Below, one piece after another: positions 1 to 9,315 of a stretch of DNA of 64,000 nt; positions within the stretch are counted from its first letter, which is position 1, and each line of letters opens with the position of its first letter. The notes under the pieces are model-generated. The model was given only the letters and a program-made list of their open reading frames with translations, was not told the origin of the DNA and did no database searches. The stretch is from NCBI RefSeq assembly GCF_010994095.1, contig NZ_WJYO01000002.1:248001-312000 (forward strand), written 5' to 3'. The stretch comes from Mumia xiangluensis. Its GTDB lineage: Bacteria; Actinomycetota; Actinomycetes; Propionibacteriales; Nocardioidaceae. The position numbers were made by a program, and so were the translations under genes.

Positions 1-1020
1 GACAGGCCCGCCGTTGGGGGTGATGCGGTGGTACGGCTCGTGGCGGTCGGCGTAGTTCGGGTGGGTGGCGTGGGCCATGTCGCCCGACGCGACCACCGAT
101 GCCGCCACTGCGCGGTGGTAGTCGTCGCGCGTCCCTCCCGCAGCCAGGACGATCCGCTCGAGGACCGTGATCAGCAGGTCGGACTCTGCGCCTCGGTCGG
201 ACGTCGACCCGACCTCCTCGTGGTCGAACAGCACCAGGAGCGGGACCACGCCGTCGGCGGGCTGCTCGAGCGCGGCGAGGAGCGCCGTCGTCCCGGCCCA
301 GCAGGTGGTCTGGTTGTCGAGGCGCGGCGCGGCGAGCAGGTCGTGCTGCCGTCCGAACACACGGCTCGGCGCCAGGTCGTGCGTCATGAGCTCCCACCCG
401 AGGAGCGCATCAGGCTCCACGTCGAGGCGGGCGGCCACGTCGCCGAGAAGGTCGGCGCCCTCCCCCACGCCGTACACGCCGTCGAGATGACGCTGAGGGT
501 CGAGCGCCACACCCTTGCGGTCCTCGGAGAGATGGATCGCGAGCTGTGCGACGGTGAGCACCGGCTCGTCGATCCGCAGGAGCATCGGGACGGCACGACC
601 CTCGCGGCGGACCGTGACCCGCCCCGACAGACCCAGCTCGCGGTTGAGCCAGGAGTTGAGGAGGGGCCCGCCGTACGGCTGGAGTGCGACGGTCTCCCAG
701 CCGGCGCTCGTCCGGTCGGGGTGCTGCTTGACGCGGAGGTTCGGGGAGTCGGTGTGCCCGCCGACGATGCGGAACGCCGAGTGCGGGCCGGTGGCCGCCT
801 CGGTGCTCCACGCGACCAGCGACCCGCCGCGCACGAGGACGTAGCGGCCCGGCTCCGTCGGCCACGGGTCGGCCTCCTGCACCGGTGTGAACCCGGCTGC
901 GCCGAGGCGCCGGGACACCTCCGCGCACAGGTGGAAGGGACTCGGTGAGACGTCGACGAGCGCGCACAGATCCTGTGCGCGCTCGTGACGTGGGCTGAGG
1001 GTCGTGCTCTGCGTCGACAT
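1..1020 (-). CDS. apeB: M18 family aminopeptidase (C-terminus cut off by window start)
   Basis: Zinc-dependent cytosolic aminopeptidase of peptidase family M18 (aspartyl aminopeptidase-like), which trims N-terminal residues from peptides. The 340 codons present cover most of a family protein of about 430 residues. Family motifs seen in order are GGHTDSPN near residue 86 (metal-binding His and Asp), YGGPLLNSWL, DHEEVGS, and SGDMAHATHPN just before the truncation. The ATG at 1020 is preferred because the conserved N-terminal part begins soon after it and a TACGAT box lies 7 bases upstream. The gene faces away from the window, so its end and downstream partners are not visible. Family assignment is firm; substrate preference is not shown by the sequence. 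Confidence 0.9.
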   Translation of the reverse strand, partial: MSTQSTTLSPRHERAQDLCALVDVSPSPFHLCAEVSRRLGAAGFTPVQEADPWPTEPGRYVLVRGGSLVAWSTEAATGPHSAFRIVGGHTDSPNLRVKQHPDRTSAGWETVALQPYGGPLLNSWLNRELGLSGRVTVRREGRAVPMLLRIDEPVLTVAQLAIHLSEDRKGVALDPQRHLDGVYGVGEGADLLGDVAARLDVEPDALLGWELMTHDLAPSRVFGRQHDLLAAPRLDNQTTCWAGTTALLAALEQPADGVVPLLVLFDHEEVGSTSDRGAESDLLITVLERIVLAAGGTRDDYHRAVAASVVASGDMAHATHPNYADRHEPYHRITPNGGPV

Positions 1021-1027
1021 CGACGCC

Positions 1028-1033
1028 ATCGTA
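1028..1033 (-). promoter_or_regulatory. Predicted -10 box of leaderless aminopeptidase transcript
   Basis: TACGAT on the minus strand, 7 bases before the ATG at 1020, with no purine-rich ribosome binding site between. The spacing predicts transcription starting at the start codon. Confidence 0.45.
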
Positions 1034-1067
1034 GTCAGCCCGACCGACGGTGGCGTCTCCGCGGCGA

Positions 1068-2111
1068 TCAGGCCTTGGCGGGAGTCGCCTCTGCCGGCGA
1101 GCCCTCGTCCGACGGCGCGTCCTGCGCGTCGCCGTCGCCGTCGCCGCCCTTGCGGGAGCGGAGCAGCAGCACCGCGCCGCCGAGGACCAGCAGGCCACCG
1201 AGGATGCCGCCGACGACCGGGATCGTCGTACGGATCATGCCCAGCAGCATGGCCTTCGTCTTGTACTCGTCGACGGTCGCCTTCACCGTCTCGTCGTCGT
1301 AGCCGAGCGTGGCCTCGGTGATCGTGGCCTTCGGCTCGCCGTCGACGTCGAGCGTCGCCAGCTGCTCCTCCTGGCCCTTGATGATCACGCCGGTCTCCGG
1401 CTCGACCCACAGGGTGCGGACGTTGGCGTACATGCGGTCGGCGACAACCGTGGCCTGGTCGGGCATGCCGACGAGCGAGCCCGGGACGGGCTGCTCAGCG
1501 ATCTTGGTGGGCTCGACGGTCTGGACGAACTTGTAGACCTCGAGGCCCTCGATCTTCTCGGTGCCCTCGTACTCGGCGGGGACGCCCTTGCCGAGCGAGT
1601 CGTCCCAGAAGTCGACGGACTCCTTCTGGGTGTTGAACGGGAACTTGAAGTAGTTGCCGTAGAAGCTGAACGGCGAGATGACGACGCCGTTGCTCTCGGT
1701 CTCGGCGCCCTGCCAGCGAACCGTGTCGCCCGTGGTGCGCTCGAACGGGACGACGTCACGGGTGCCGCTGAGGGCCTGGTCCGCGGGCGTGCCCGGAGGG
1801 GCCGTGTAGGAGAAGGTCTCCCAGACGGCGATGTTCTCGTCGAGCTCGTCGCTCGCGTCCTTGCTCGCCTCGACCTGGCCGACGACGTTGCGCCGGGACT
1901 CGAGCGGGCCGGTCTCGATGGCGGGACCGCCTTCGGCCGCGACGTTGAGGTAGGTGGCGTCTTCACCCGGCATCGTCTTCGAGACCGTCGTCGTCTCCTG
2001 ATCGAGCGGGACGACGGCCAGCTCGTCGTACGCGTACGTCTTGGCCAGGACGGCCAGCACCAAGAGGAACGCGCCGATGATGACGGCGGCGAACCCTGTC
2101 TTCTTGCCCAC
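1068..2111 (-). CDS. DUF3068 (PorA-like) membrane-anchored protein
   Basis: 347 residues with an N-terminal membrane segment (about 7-28), a large extracytoplasmic domain of about 265 residues, a second membrane segment (about 295-316, rich in Gly/Leu/Val) and a short cytoplasmic tail of Asp/Ala/Pro. This bitopic layout and the conserved text are those of DUF3068, found in Actinobacteria and grouped by some databases with porin PorA. No enzymatic motif is visible, and its role is unknown; a place in the cell envelope is inferred from topology and from the polysaccharide genes next to it. GTG start at 2111 with GAGGGAG about 8 bases upstream. It is divergent from the GT-C-like gene at 2271. 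Confidence 0.8.
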   Translation of the reverse strand: MGKKTGFAAVIIGAFLLVLAVLAKTYAYDELAVVPLDQETTTVSKTMPGEDATYLNVAAEGGPAIETGPLESRRNVVGQVEASKDASDELDENIAVWETFSYTAPPGTPADQALSGTRDVVPFERTTGDTVRWQGAETESNGVVISPFSFYGNYFKFPFNTQKESVDFWDDSLGKGVPAEYEGTEKIEGLEVYKFVQTVEPTKIAEQPVPGSLVGMPDQATVVADRMYANVRTLWVEPETGVIIKGQEEQLATLDVDGEPKATITEATLGYDDETVKATVDEYKTKAMLLGMIRTTIPVVGGILGGLLVLGGAVLLLRSRKGGDGDGDAQDAPSDEGSPAEATPAKA

Positions 2112-2166
2112 GTGAACTCCCTCACAGTCGTTTGAGACGCGGGAGACACTACCAGTGAGTAGCCCT

Positions 2167-2263
2167 GAGACGGCGTCTCGGTCTACAACAATTCCGCATA
2201 GGTCGCCAGTCGAGCGATCGGAGGCCCGTTCGCGTCTCCCGCCGCGACCCCGCCAGATAGACT
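2167..2263. promoter_or_regulatory. Divergent intergenic region: palindrome and leaderless -10
   Basis: The 159-base gap between the DUF3068 gene and the GT-C-like gene holds a short perfect palindrome, GAGACG-G-CGTCTC (2167-2179), a possible regulator site. On the plus strand TAGACT (2258-2263) lies 7 bases before the GTG at 2271, predicting a leaderless transcript. Confidence 0.4.
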
Positions 2264-2270
2264 CCGCCGG

Positions 2271-4100
2271 GTGAGTTCTCTAGCCGCGGACACGCGCCGC
2301 GCCGCGCGCGGTTGGGTCCCCGCCGACGTGACGCGTGGCCAGATGGTCACCGCGGCGGCGATCTCGCTGATCGTCGCGCAGCTTGCCCTGCGCGCCTGGG
2401 TGACCCAGGGCAGCTGGTTCTTCGAGGACGACTTCCAGTTCCTGTCCGACATCGCGCTCGGGCGCGACGACCTCGACTGGTACCTCAGGCCTCACAACGT
2501 CCACTTCATGCCGCTGAGCTTCATCCTGGTCAAGATCGTGACCTGGGGCGGGCCGTTCGCGTGGTGGCTGGCAGCACTCCAGACGGTCCTGCTGCAGCTC
2601 GCCGCGAGCCTCAGCTGCTGGTGGATGCTCCGCAAGCTGTTCGGGAACCGGCCCGCGATCCTCGTCCCGCTCACGTTCTACCTGTTCTCGATCTTCAGCG
2701 TGCCGACCCTGACGTGGTACGCGGCGATGATCAACCAGCTGCCGCTGCACACCTGCCTCTTCCTCGGCGTCCTCGCGCACGTGACCTACCTGCGCACGCG
2801 GCGCTACCGGTGGGTGCTCGTCGCCTCGCTCATCACGACGGTCGGACTGCTCTTCTACGTCAAGGCGATCGCCCTCCCGATGGTCTTCGGTCTCCTGGCG
2901 CTCCTCTACTTCGGACGCGGCCCGCTCGTCCGGCGGTTCCTGAGCGTCGTGCGCCGCTATCTCTGGGGTTGGCTCACCTACGCCGTCGTCGGCACCGCGT
3001 ACCTCGTCATGTACTGGATCCACATGCCCCGCGAGGCCGCGGAGGGCAGCACCGACTACCTCGCCCTCGCCCAGGCGATGCTGTTCGACACGCTCGGCAC
3101 CGGACTGACCGGGCTGTCGTGGAGCTGGGCCCTGCTCAACGGTGGCCCCCGGTCGACCACCGACCCGTCGACCGTCCTGGTCGCGGTCTCCTGGGTGATC
3201 GTGTCGGCCGTCTGGTTCTACCTGTACGCGACGCGGGTGCGCGCGCTGCGCTCGCTCGTGATCCTCCTTCCGTACCTCCTGCTCAGCTACGGCATCATCG
3301 CCGTCGGGAGGTCCGGCTCGTTCGGGTCCGTGAGCGGCAACGAGGCCCGCTACCTCTCCGACACCTCGGCGGTCCTCGCGCTCGTCCTGGCGCTGGCGAC
3401 CATGCATCTCAAGGGCGCGGTCGAGTCGTCCGCGAGGCGCCCGGAGCCGCTCCTCACGGTCCGGTTATCCCACCGCACCCTTGCGGTGGGTCTCGCCGTG
3501 TACGTCGTCGCCTCCACGTACTCGACCATCACGTACGCCCGGCCGTGGCACGACGGCAACGCGACCAAGGACTTCGGTCTGCGCGCCATCGAGTCGATCG
3601 AGGACGCCGACCGGCCCGCGCTGGCCGACGTGCCTGTCCCCGACGAGGTCATGTGGAACGCGAACGCCCCGTACAACCTGACCTCCGTCTTCTTCGCCCC
3701 TCTCGGCGACCGGTTCACGACTCCGGCGGTCGCCAACGACCTGCAGGTGCTCGACGCCGACGGGGAGGTCGCCCAGGCAGTGGTCTACCCGGGCGTGAGG
3801 AGCGTCCCCGGCACCCTCGACGGCTGCGGTCACCCGGTACGACGGACTCCGAACGTCATCCCGCTGGAGGCGGAGACGTTCGACTTCCCGTTCTGGATGA
3901 CGATCGGCTACCTTGCCGACTCCGACGGCGAGCTGACGGTCGCTGCGGGCGACGTGCGTGAAACCGCTCCCGTCCGAGCGGGTCTCCACACCCTCTTCGT
4001 CCGGACGGAGGGCGCGTTCGACTCCGTCCTCCTCCGCTCCGACGGCAGCGCGAACCTCTGCGTCGACCCGATCACGGTCGGCACCCTGGAGGCACGATGA
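2271..4100 (+). CDS. Polytopic membrane protein, GT-C glycosyltransferase-like
   Basis: 609 residues. After a cytosolic lead of about 25 residues come roughly ten hydrophobic segments up to about residue 400, then an extracytoplasmic C-terminal region of about 200 residues. The first loop carries an acidic pair in the context WFFEDDFQF, the position where GT-C fold enzymes keep their catalytic acid. This suggests a lipid-phosphate-sugar-dependent glycosyltransferase acting outside the membrane; the specific sugar cannot be read. GTG start at 2271, chosen for the -10 box placed 7 bases upstream. The stop overlaps the start of the acyltransferase gene by 4 bases (ATGA), so the two are translationally coupled and probably act on the same envelope glycan. 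Confidence 0.6.
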   Translation: MSSLAADTRRAARGWVPADVTRGQMVTAAAISLIVAQLALRAWVTQGSWFFEDDFQFLSDIALGRDDLDWYLRPHNVHFMPLSFILVKIVTWGGPFAWWLAALQTVLLQLAASLSCWWMLRKLFGNRPAILVPLTFYLFSIFSVPTLTWYAAMINQLPLHTCLFLGVLAHVTYLRTRRYRWVLVASLITTVGLLFYVKAIALPMVFGLLALLYFGRGPLVRRFLSVVRRYLWGWLTYAVVGTAYLVMYWIHMPREAAEGSTDYLALAQAMLFDTLGTGLTGLSWSWALLNGGPRSTTDPSTVLVAVSWVIVSAVWFYLYATRVRALRSLVILLPYLLLSYGIIAVGRSGSFGSVSGNEARYLSDTSAVLALVLALATMHLKGAVESSARRPEPLLTVRLSHRTLAVGLAVYVVASTYSTITYARPWHDGNATKDFGLRAIESIEDADRPALADVPVPDEVMWNANAPYNLTSVFFAPLGDRFTTPAVANDLQVLDADGEVAQAVVYPGVRSVPGTLDGCGHPVRRTPNVIPLEAETFDFPFWMTIGYLADSDGELTVAAGDVRETAPVRAGLHTLFVRTEGAFDSVLLRSDGSANLCVDPITVGTLEAR

Positions 4101-5287
4101 AGGACCGCCCCGACGAGCGTGAGCACCGGCGGATCTACCCGGCGCTCGACACCATGCGTGCGATCGCGTCCATCGCGGTCGTGGTGACCCACGTGGGCTT
4201 CTGGGCCGGCACCTACACCGACGGGATCCCGGGCGCGCTCGTGGCGCGGATGGACTTCGGCGTCGCCATCTTCTTCGTGCTGTCCGGGTTCCTCCTGAGT
4301 CAGCCGTACCTCGCGGCGCTCGCCGGGCAGCGACGTGCCCCGGGCACCGGGCGCTACCTGTGGCACCGCGCCCTGCGCATCCTGCCGGTCTACTGGGTGG
4401 CCGTCGTGGCGGCGATGACGCTCCTCCCGGAGAACGAGACGGCCGGCCCGCGGGTCTGGCTCCAGAACCTGCTGCTCGTCCGCCTCTACGACGGCGAGCT
4501 CACGGCCGGTCTGACCCAGATGTGGAGCCTCTCGACCGAGGTCGCGTTCTACGTCGCACTCCCGCTCGTGATGTGGGTGCTCGCGCGCACGGTGTGCCGT
4601 ACGCGCTGGCGCCCCGTCGCGCTGCTCGTCGTCCTCGCGGTCGCGTCGATCGCCAGCTGGGTGTGGGTCGGGCTCGCCGCCACGCCCGTCCTCGGCGACC
4701 TGCCGTCGCCCGGCCAGTGGCTCCCTGCCTACCTGAGCTGGTTCGCGATCGGCATCGCGTTCGCCATCGCCGAGCGCGAGAGCGCGCCGGTCCTGCGACG
4801 TCTCGCCGCCGCGCCGTGGACGGCGTGGCTCGCCGGCGGCGCGCTGCTCACGGTGATCGCCACGCCTCTCGGCGGGCCGCTGCTCCTCGAGGCCCCCACG
4901 CCTGCCGAGGCCGTCACCAAGAACGTCGTGTACGCCGCCGCCGCCGCGCTGCTCGTGCTCCCGGCCATCTTCACCGACCCCGCGACCGGCTTCCAGCGGG
5001 CACTCTCGGTGCCGTTCCTCCGGCACCTCGGCCACATCTCGTACAGCCTCTTCTGCTGTCACCTGGTGGTCCTCCACCTGGTGTTCGAGTGGCGCGACTA
5101 CACGCTGTTCGGTGCGCCGTTCTTCACGCTGCTCGCGCTCACGCTCGGGCTGAGCCTCCTCGTCTCCGAGGTCCTCTACCGCGTGGTGGAGCTGCCGTCG
5201 ATGCGTCTGCGCAACGTCGGGCGCAGGCGCACGCCGCCGACCACCGAGGCCGACAGCAGCCCCAGCGAGACCGCCAGCACGAGCTGA
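4097..5287 (+). CDS. Acyltransferase 3 family membrane protein (OafA/YrhL-like)
   Basis: 396 residues and about ten membrane segments. The N-terminus RIYPALDTMRAIASIAVVVTH has the family's conserved Arg and His, followed by FGVAIFFVLSGFLLSQPYL, the signature of acyltransferase 3 proteins that move acyl groups (often acetyl) onto extracytoplasmic sugars. The C-terminus ends with the usual RVVELPSMRLR stretch and a hydrophilic Ser/Thr/Glu tail. It starts inside the stop of the preceding GT-C-like gene, so both likely modify one envelope polysaccharide. Its 3' end overlaps the convergent AftD gene by 112 bases. The acyl donor and acceptor are unknown. Confidence 0.85.
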   Translation: MKDRPDEREHRRIYPALDTMRAIASIAVVVTHVGFWAGTYTDGIPGALVARMDFGVAIFFVLSGFLLSQPYLAALAGQRRAPGTGRYLWHRALRILPVYWVAVVAAMTLLPENETAGPRVWLQNLLLVRLYDGELTAGLTQMWSLSTEVAFYVALPLVMWVLARTVCRTRWRPVALLVVLAVASIASWVWVGLAATPVLGDLPSPGQWLPAYLSWFAIGIAFAIAERESAPVLRRLAAAPWTAWLAGGALLTVIATPLGGPLLLEAPTPAEAVTKNVVYAAAAALLVLPAIFTDPATGFQRALSVPFLRHLGHISYSLFCCHLVVLHLVFEWRDYTLFGAPFFTLLALTLGLSLLVSEVLYRVVELPSMRLRNVGRRRTPPTTEADSSPSETASTS

Positions 5288-8200
5288 GGCCACACGAGGT
5301 CACCCGCCCAGCCGTCGTCCGAGCCCCACGGTAGGACGGCGTACGCGCCGGCGGCCACGAGGACCGGGACGGCAGCGAGCCAGGCGACGGCGTCGGCCGA
5401 GAACCGGCGCACGAGCAGACCGAGAGCCCAACCCGCCACCGCGAGGGCGAGCCCGGCGGTCCCGGCGAGCAAGCCCGCGGTCACGAAGGCGAGCCCCAGG
5501 ACCACCGCCGACCCGCGGAACTCACGCTCTTCCTCGGCCGGCACGCGGAGCCGACGGCGTCGCAGCATGGTCAGCCCGAGGAGCGCGACGAACGCGAGGG
5601 CACCCACCAGCAGCGCGGACCGGTAGCGAGCTGCGGGAGCGAACTCCAGCCGCAGCTCGTCGGCCGACGCGGGCACGACGTACCCCTGCTGCCAGCCGTC
5701 GACCTGGACCCGGCGGGCACCGGCGACGTCGCGCCAGCCCTCGTTGACGTTCTCCGCGACCGTCACGAGACGGTCGCCGGTCGCCGACCCGCCGTCGAGC
5801 GAGACCGTGCGCTCGGTCTTCCCCCAGCGCGGCGTCGCGGCGACGGTCGGCTCGGCGGCCGAGCCGCTCTCCGGCGAGGCGAGCACGAGCGACTGAGGGC
5901 GATAGACGTCGTTGCCGATCACCTCGATCCGGTGGGTGCCCTCATCGAGGGCGACCTCCGGGAGTCCGCAGATCTGCGCTGGAGCAGACTCGCCGGCAAG
6001 CGTGCTCTGCTCCGACGTCGTCACACGCGTGCGATAGCGGCGCCCGTCGATCTCGACGGCCGGTCCGACCCCGCAACGGCTGCGGACCGAGGCGCTGCTC
6101 GGGACCTGGGGGAAGAGGCGCCGCGGACCCCGCAGGTCGATCTCGCTGACCCCCACCGGGAGCGGTGAGGTCACGCCGAACGCGTCGACGCCCTCGCGGG
6201 TCTCCACCGAGTCGAAGTGGACCTCGACCGAGGACGCGACGACCGGCGCGAAGCGGGCGACGCCCTCATCGAGCTCGACCTCGCGGACCGATCCGTCGTC
6301 GAAGCGCAGCGTCGCCGACGTCGGCGGCGAGGCGCCCAGGTCGTCGTCGGTCCCGACCGTCAACCCACGGATCCGCCGCTCGCCGACCCACGCCAGCGTG
6401 AGCGTGGGGTCAGGGTCGTCGTCGGCGGCGATCCACCCCGTCGCCGGGTCGCCGTCGATGCTGCGGACCGCGCTGTTGCGGGGGTCCTCGACGAGGTACG
6501 AGCTGGCGCCGACCGCGGCCAGCCGACCCGCCTGCGCGGCCGCGTCGAGCGCGGCGCCACCGATCGGGACGACGGTGAGGGCGGGGGTGTAGGTGGCGGA
6601 CGTGGACATCGTGAGCTCGCGGTCGAGCGTACGACCGTCCTCGCCCCACTGCTCCTGACTGGCGACGCAGCGCGTCGTGCCCTCGACGTCGAGGCAGCCC
6701 GAGCGGTAGGTCTGGTCGACCGTCATCACGATGTCGTCCGGCGCTCCCCACGACGACGGCAGCTCCGGCATCACCAGTGGACGCGAGAGGTCCAGGCCCG
6801 GCACCTCGACCTCGGTGATCGTGATCGGGTCGAAGGCCGACGCCGCAGCGCTGATCCGGATGCTGTCCGTCGCGCCGGGCGGCAGGTCGACCGTGACCGG
6901 CAGGCCGGGCTGGGCGACCGCGTCGACACTCCCCTGGTCCGTCGTGACCGTGAGGGCGCGAGAGCGCTCCATGGTCGGCGCGAGCGTGATCACGATCTCG
7001 TCGACGTCGGTCGGGCCGCCCAGCTGGACCTCGATCCAGGACGTCCCGGTGTCCGCGCCGCCCGCCTTCCAGTGCGTACGGGGATCTCCGTCGAAGGCGG
7101 ACCACGGCTGCGCCCCTGGCACCGCGGGCCCGGGCGAGCCTGCCTGCGACTGCGACGAGGACGCCTCGATCCCCGCCGTGCCGATCATCTGCGGCGAGGA
7201 CAGGAAGTCCGTCGTCGGGCTCACGCGGTAGTCGTGGACCGGCCGGTCGAGGGAGTACGACTCGTCGTCGGCGATCGACCCCGAACGGTTCTGGTCGGCC
7301 CGTCCGAACGCCGCCTCGCGCCGCCTCGCGCCGTCGGTGAGCACGACGTGACGCGGCCGCTCCTTGCGGTCGGCGACGTCGTCGGCGAGGATCGCCGCTC
7401 CCGGAGCGAGGCCCAGCTCGTCCAGCGCCAGCAAGGAGTCCGGGCCGCCGGCGACGACGGGCGTGTCGTCCAGGTCCTGGACGCTCGCCGGACCTCGGCC
7501 GGACGAGCCGACCGCGAAGATCTCCACGGCCGGGCGGTAGGCCTGCCACCCGCCCTTGATCAGGACCTCCTCGCCGTCCTCGCCGGTGAGGACGGGAGGG
7601 CTGCCGACCCCGGGCCCGAACTGCGCGACCGACGTCACTCCCGGGGTCTTCGCGAGCGTCGCGTAGATGCGCTCGGGATCGGTGTGCTCGCTCGAGGGCG
7701 CGAGGTCGTTGCGCACGACGAGGTAGCGGATGCCGGAGCGCTCGAGGTAGTCGGCAAGACCGTCCGAGCCCTCGCCCGAGGCCAGGCGGCGCTCGATCGC
7801 GTCGAGGGTCAGGATGTTGCCCCCGGGGGCGAGCGGGATCGCGTTGCGAGTCGCCCACGGCGCCTCGGCCAGCGGCTGGATGACGTCGTCTGCCGTCCTG
7901 CCCCACAGGTAGTCCCCGAACGACGCGGCCGGGACGAGCAGAGACCGCTGCCCCGAGTCGTGCTGGGCGAGCCAGTCAGCCGTCTCCTGCCAGTAGCCGG
8001 GGACGGACTCGTACGCCCCGCGGCTGGCGATCGCGCCGGTCCACGCCGGCACGGTCGCACCGAGGAGCGCGCTCACCCCGAGCACGGCGATGCCACGACG
8101 CAGGAGCCGGTCGGAGTCGGACTCCCGCAGGGCGGACCCCAGGCTCGAGATCGCGTGCGCGAAGCCGAGCACGAGGGGGATCCGCACGACGAGATCGAAC

Positions 8201-9315
8201 TTGTGCGTGTTGCGCAGCGGCGCGAGCACACCGTCGAGTGCCTGCTGGATCGAGTCGGCGCCCCAACCGTGCACCGCGCCGGTGTGGCCGAGGGTGACGA
8301 GCAGGAGGCCCATCAGCAGGCCGCCGAGCAGGAAGCGTCGCTGCGGCGTCCCGCGGCGCGCGATGCCGACGATGCCCAGCGCGACGACGACGGCGCCGTT
8401 GACGATCAGGCCGATCGAGCGCAGGAGGTCGTTGCCCGCCACGGAGTTGCCGTCGACGTACGGGACCCAGTTCGTGGTCCCCCGCAGCGCGTCGAACAGC
8501 GTTGCCGCGAAGGTCGTCGTCGACGCACTCTCGATGTAGTCGAGGAACGGCGGGCTGTAGGTGCCGAGCATGAGCAGCGGGACCAGCCACCAGAGCGTGC
8601 CGAGCAGCACGAACACCGGCCACCAGATCATCATCGAGCGTCGCCGCGGGGACGCGGGCTGCAGCAGCAGCCAGAGCGCCCCGAGCGGGATCACCGCGAA
8701 CGTCGCGACCGCGTTGACGCCGCCCACGCAGGCGACCGCGAGCGCGCTCAGCGCTGCCATCCAGCGCGGGTCGTGGCGGCGCATCCCGATCACGAGCGGG
8801 ACCAGGACCCAGAGCGCCAGCGCCATGGGCCAGACCTCGATCGAGCTCGGCCCGAGCACGGTCAGCATGCGGGGCGAGAGGGCGTACGCGAGTCCTGCGA
8901 CGATGCGCGCCCACGGTGCACCGATCCCCAGCGCCCCCGAGAGCTTCACCATGCCCAGGAAGGCGGTCACGAGCAGGAGCGACCACCACAGCCGCTGGAT
9001 CACCCAGGGCTCGACCTCCGCGAGGTTGCCGAGGAGGAAGAACGGGCCCATCGGGAAGAGGTAGCCGTACGCCTGGTTCTGGACCTGCCCGAACGCTCCG
9101 ACCGGGTCCCACATCGTCAGGGCGCGGCTCAGGAAGCCGGCCGGGTCGACGACGAGGTCGAGCTTGGTGTCGGCGACCATGCGCCCCGGAGCCTGGACGA
9201 ACGCGATCGCGACGAGGACCAGGCTGACGGCGGCGAGCCTGAACCGCCAGGTCAACGCTTGCGAGGGCCTGGGTCGCGGTGTCAGCGCCTGCGAAGGACG
9301 ATCGCGAGGTTCCAC
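5176..9315 (-). CDS. aftD: Alpha-(1->3)-arabinofuranosyltransferase, AftD family
   Basis: About 1379 residues. The N-terminal third is a GT-C type membrane domain (DUF3367) with VADTKLDLVVDP in its first extracytoplasmic loop and many membrane helices to about residue 440. A long periplasmic part follows with two F5/8 type C (carbohydrate-binding-like) segments recognisable by AFDGDPRTHWKAG and SIDGDPATGWIAA, then C-terminal membrane helices. AftD adds alpha-1,3-linked arabinofuranose from decaprenyl-phospho-arabinose to mycobacterial cell-wall arabinan. The open frame extends upstream, but the N-terminal 87 residues are Arg/Ala-rich shadow sequence. GTG at 9315 has GGGAGG 7 bases upstream and overlaps the methyltransferase end by 34 bases; a TTG at 9255 is the alternative. 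Glycan identity in this organism is inferred. Confidence 0.85.
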   Translation of the reverse strand: MEPRDRPSQALTPRPRPSQALTWRFRLAAVSLVLVAIAFVQAPGRMVADTKLDLVVDPAGFLSRALTMWDPVGAFGQVQNQAYGYLFPMGPFFLLGNLAEVEPWVIQRLWWSLLLVTAFLGMVKLSGALGIGAPWARIVAGLAYALSPRMLTVLGPSSIEVWPMALALWVLVPLVIGMRRHDPRWMAALSALAVACVGGVNAVATFAVIPLGALWLLLQPASPRRRSMMIWWPVFVLLGTLWWLVPLLMLGTYSPPFLDYIESASTTTFAATLFDALRGTTNWVPYVDGNSVAGNDLLRSIGLIVNGAVVVALGIVGIARRGTPQRRFLLGGLLMGLLLVTLGHTGAVHGWGADSIQQALDGVLAPLRNTHKFDLVVRIPLVLGFAHAISSLGSALRESDSDRLLRRGIAVLGVSALLGATVPAWTGAIASRGAYESVPGYWQETADWLAQHDSGQRSLLVPAASFGDYLWGRTADDVIQPLAEAPWATRNAIPLAPGGNILTLDAIERRLASGEGSDGLADYLERSGIRYLVVRNDLAPSSEHTDPERIYATLAKTPGVTSVAQFGPGVGSPPVLTGEDGEEVLIKGGWQAYRPAVEIFAVGSSGRGPASVQDLDDTPVVAGGPDSLLALDELGLAPGAAILADDVADRKERPRHVVLTDGARRREAAFGRADQNRSGSIADDESYSLDRPVHDYRVSPTTDFLSSPQMIGTAGIEASSSQSQAGSPGPAVPGAQPWSAFDGDPRTHWKAGGADTGTSWIEVQLGGPTDVDEIVITLAPTMERSRALTVTTDQGSVDAVAQPGLPVTVDLPPGATDSIRISAAASAFDPITITEVEVPGLDLSRPLVMPELPSSWGAPDDIVMTVDQTYRSGCLDVEGTTRCVASQEQWGEDGRTLDRELTMSTSATYTPALTVVPIGGAALDAAAQAGRLAAVGASSYLVEDPRNSAVRSIDGDPATGWIAADDDPDPTLTLAWVGERRIRGLTVGTDDDLGASPPTSATLRFDDGSVREVELDEGVARFAPVVASSVEVHFDSVETREGVDAFGVTSPLPVGVSEIDLRGPRRLFPQVPSSASVRSRCGVGPAVEIDGRRYRTRVTTSEQSTLAGESAPAQICGLPEVALDEGTHRIEVIGNDVYRPQSLVLASPESGSAAEPTVAATPRWGKTERTVSLDGGSATGDRLVTVAENVNEGWRDVAGARRVQVDGWQQGYVVPASADELRLEFAPAARYRSALLVGALAFVALLGLTMLRRRRLRVPAEEEREFRGSAVVLGLAFVTAGLLAGTAGLALAVAGWALGLLVRRFSADAVAWLAAVPVLVAAGAYAVLPWGSDDGWAGDLVWPQLVLAVSLGLLSASVVGGVRLRPTLRRRIDGSSTTR

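Noticed and set aside
28-1198. Long open frames opposite the aminopeptidase (Arg/Val-rich)
   Set aside because: They are shadows of the M18 aminopeptidase, which shows family motifs on the minus strand; compositions are Arg-rich with no family match.
2280-3407. 375-residue frame opposite the GT-C-like gene
   Set aside because: Asp/Arg/Glu/His-rich antisense shadow; the plus-strand frame has coherent membrane helices.
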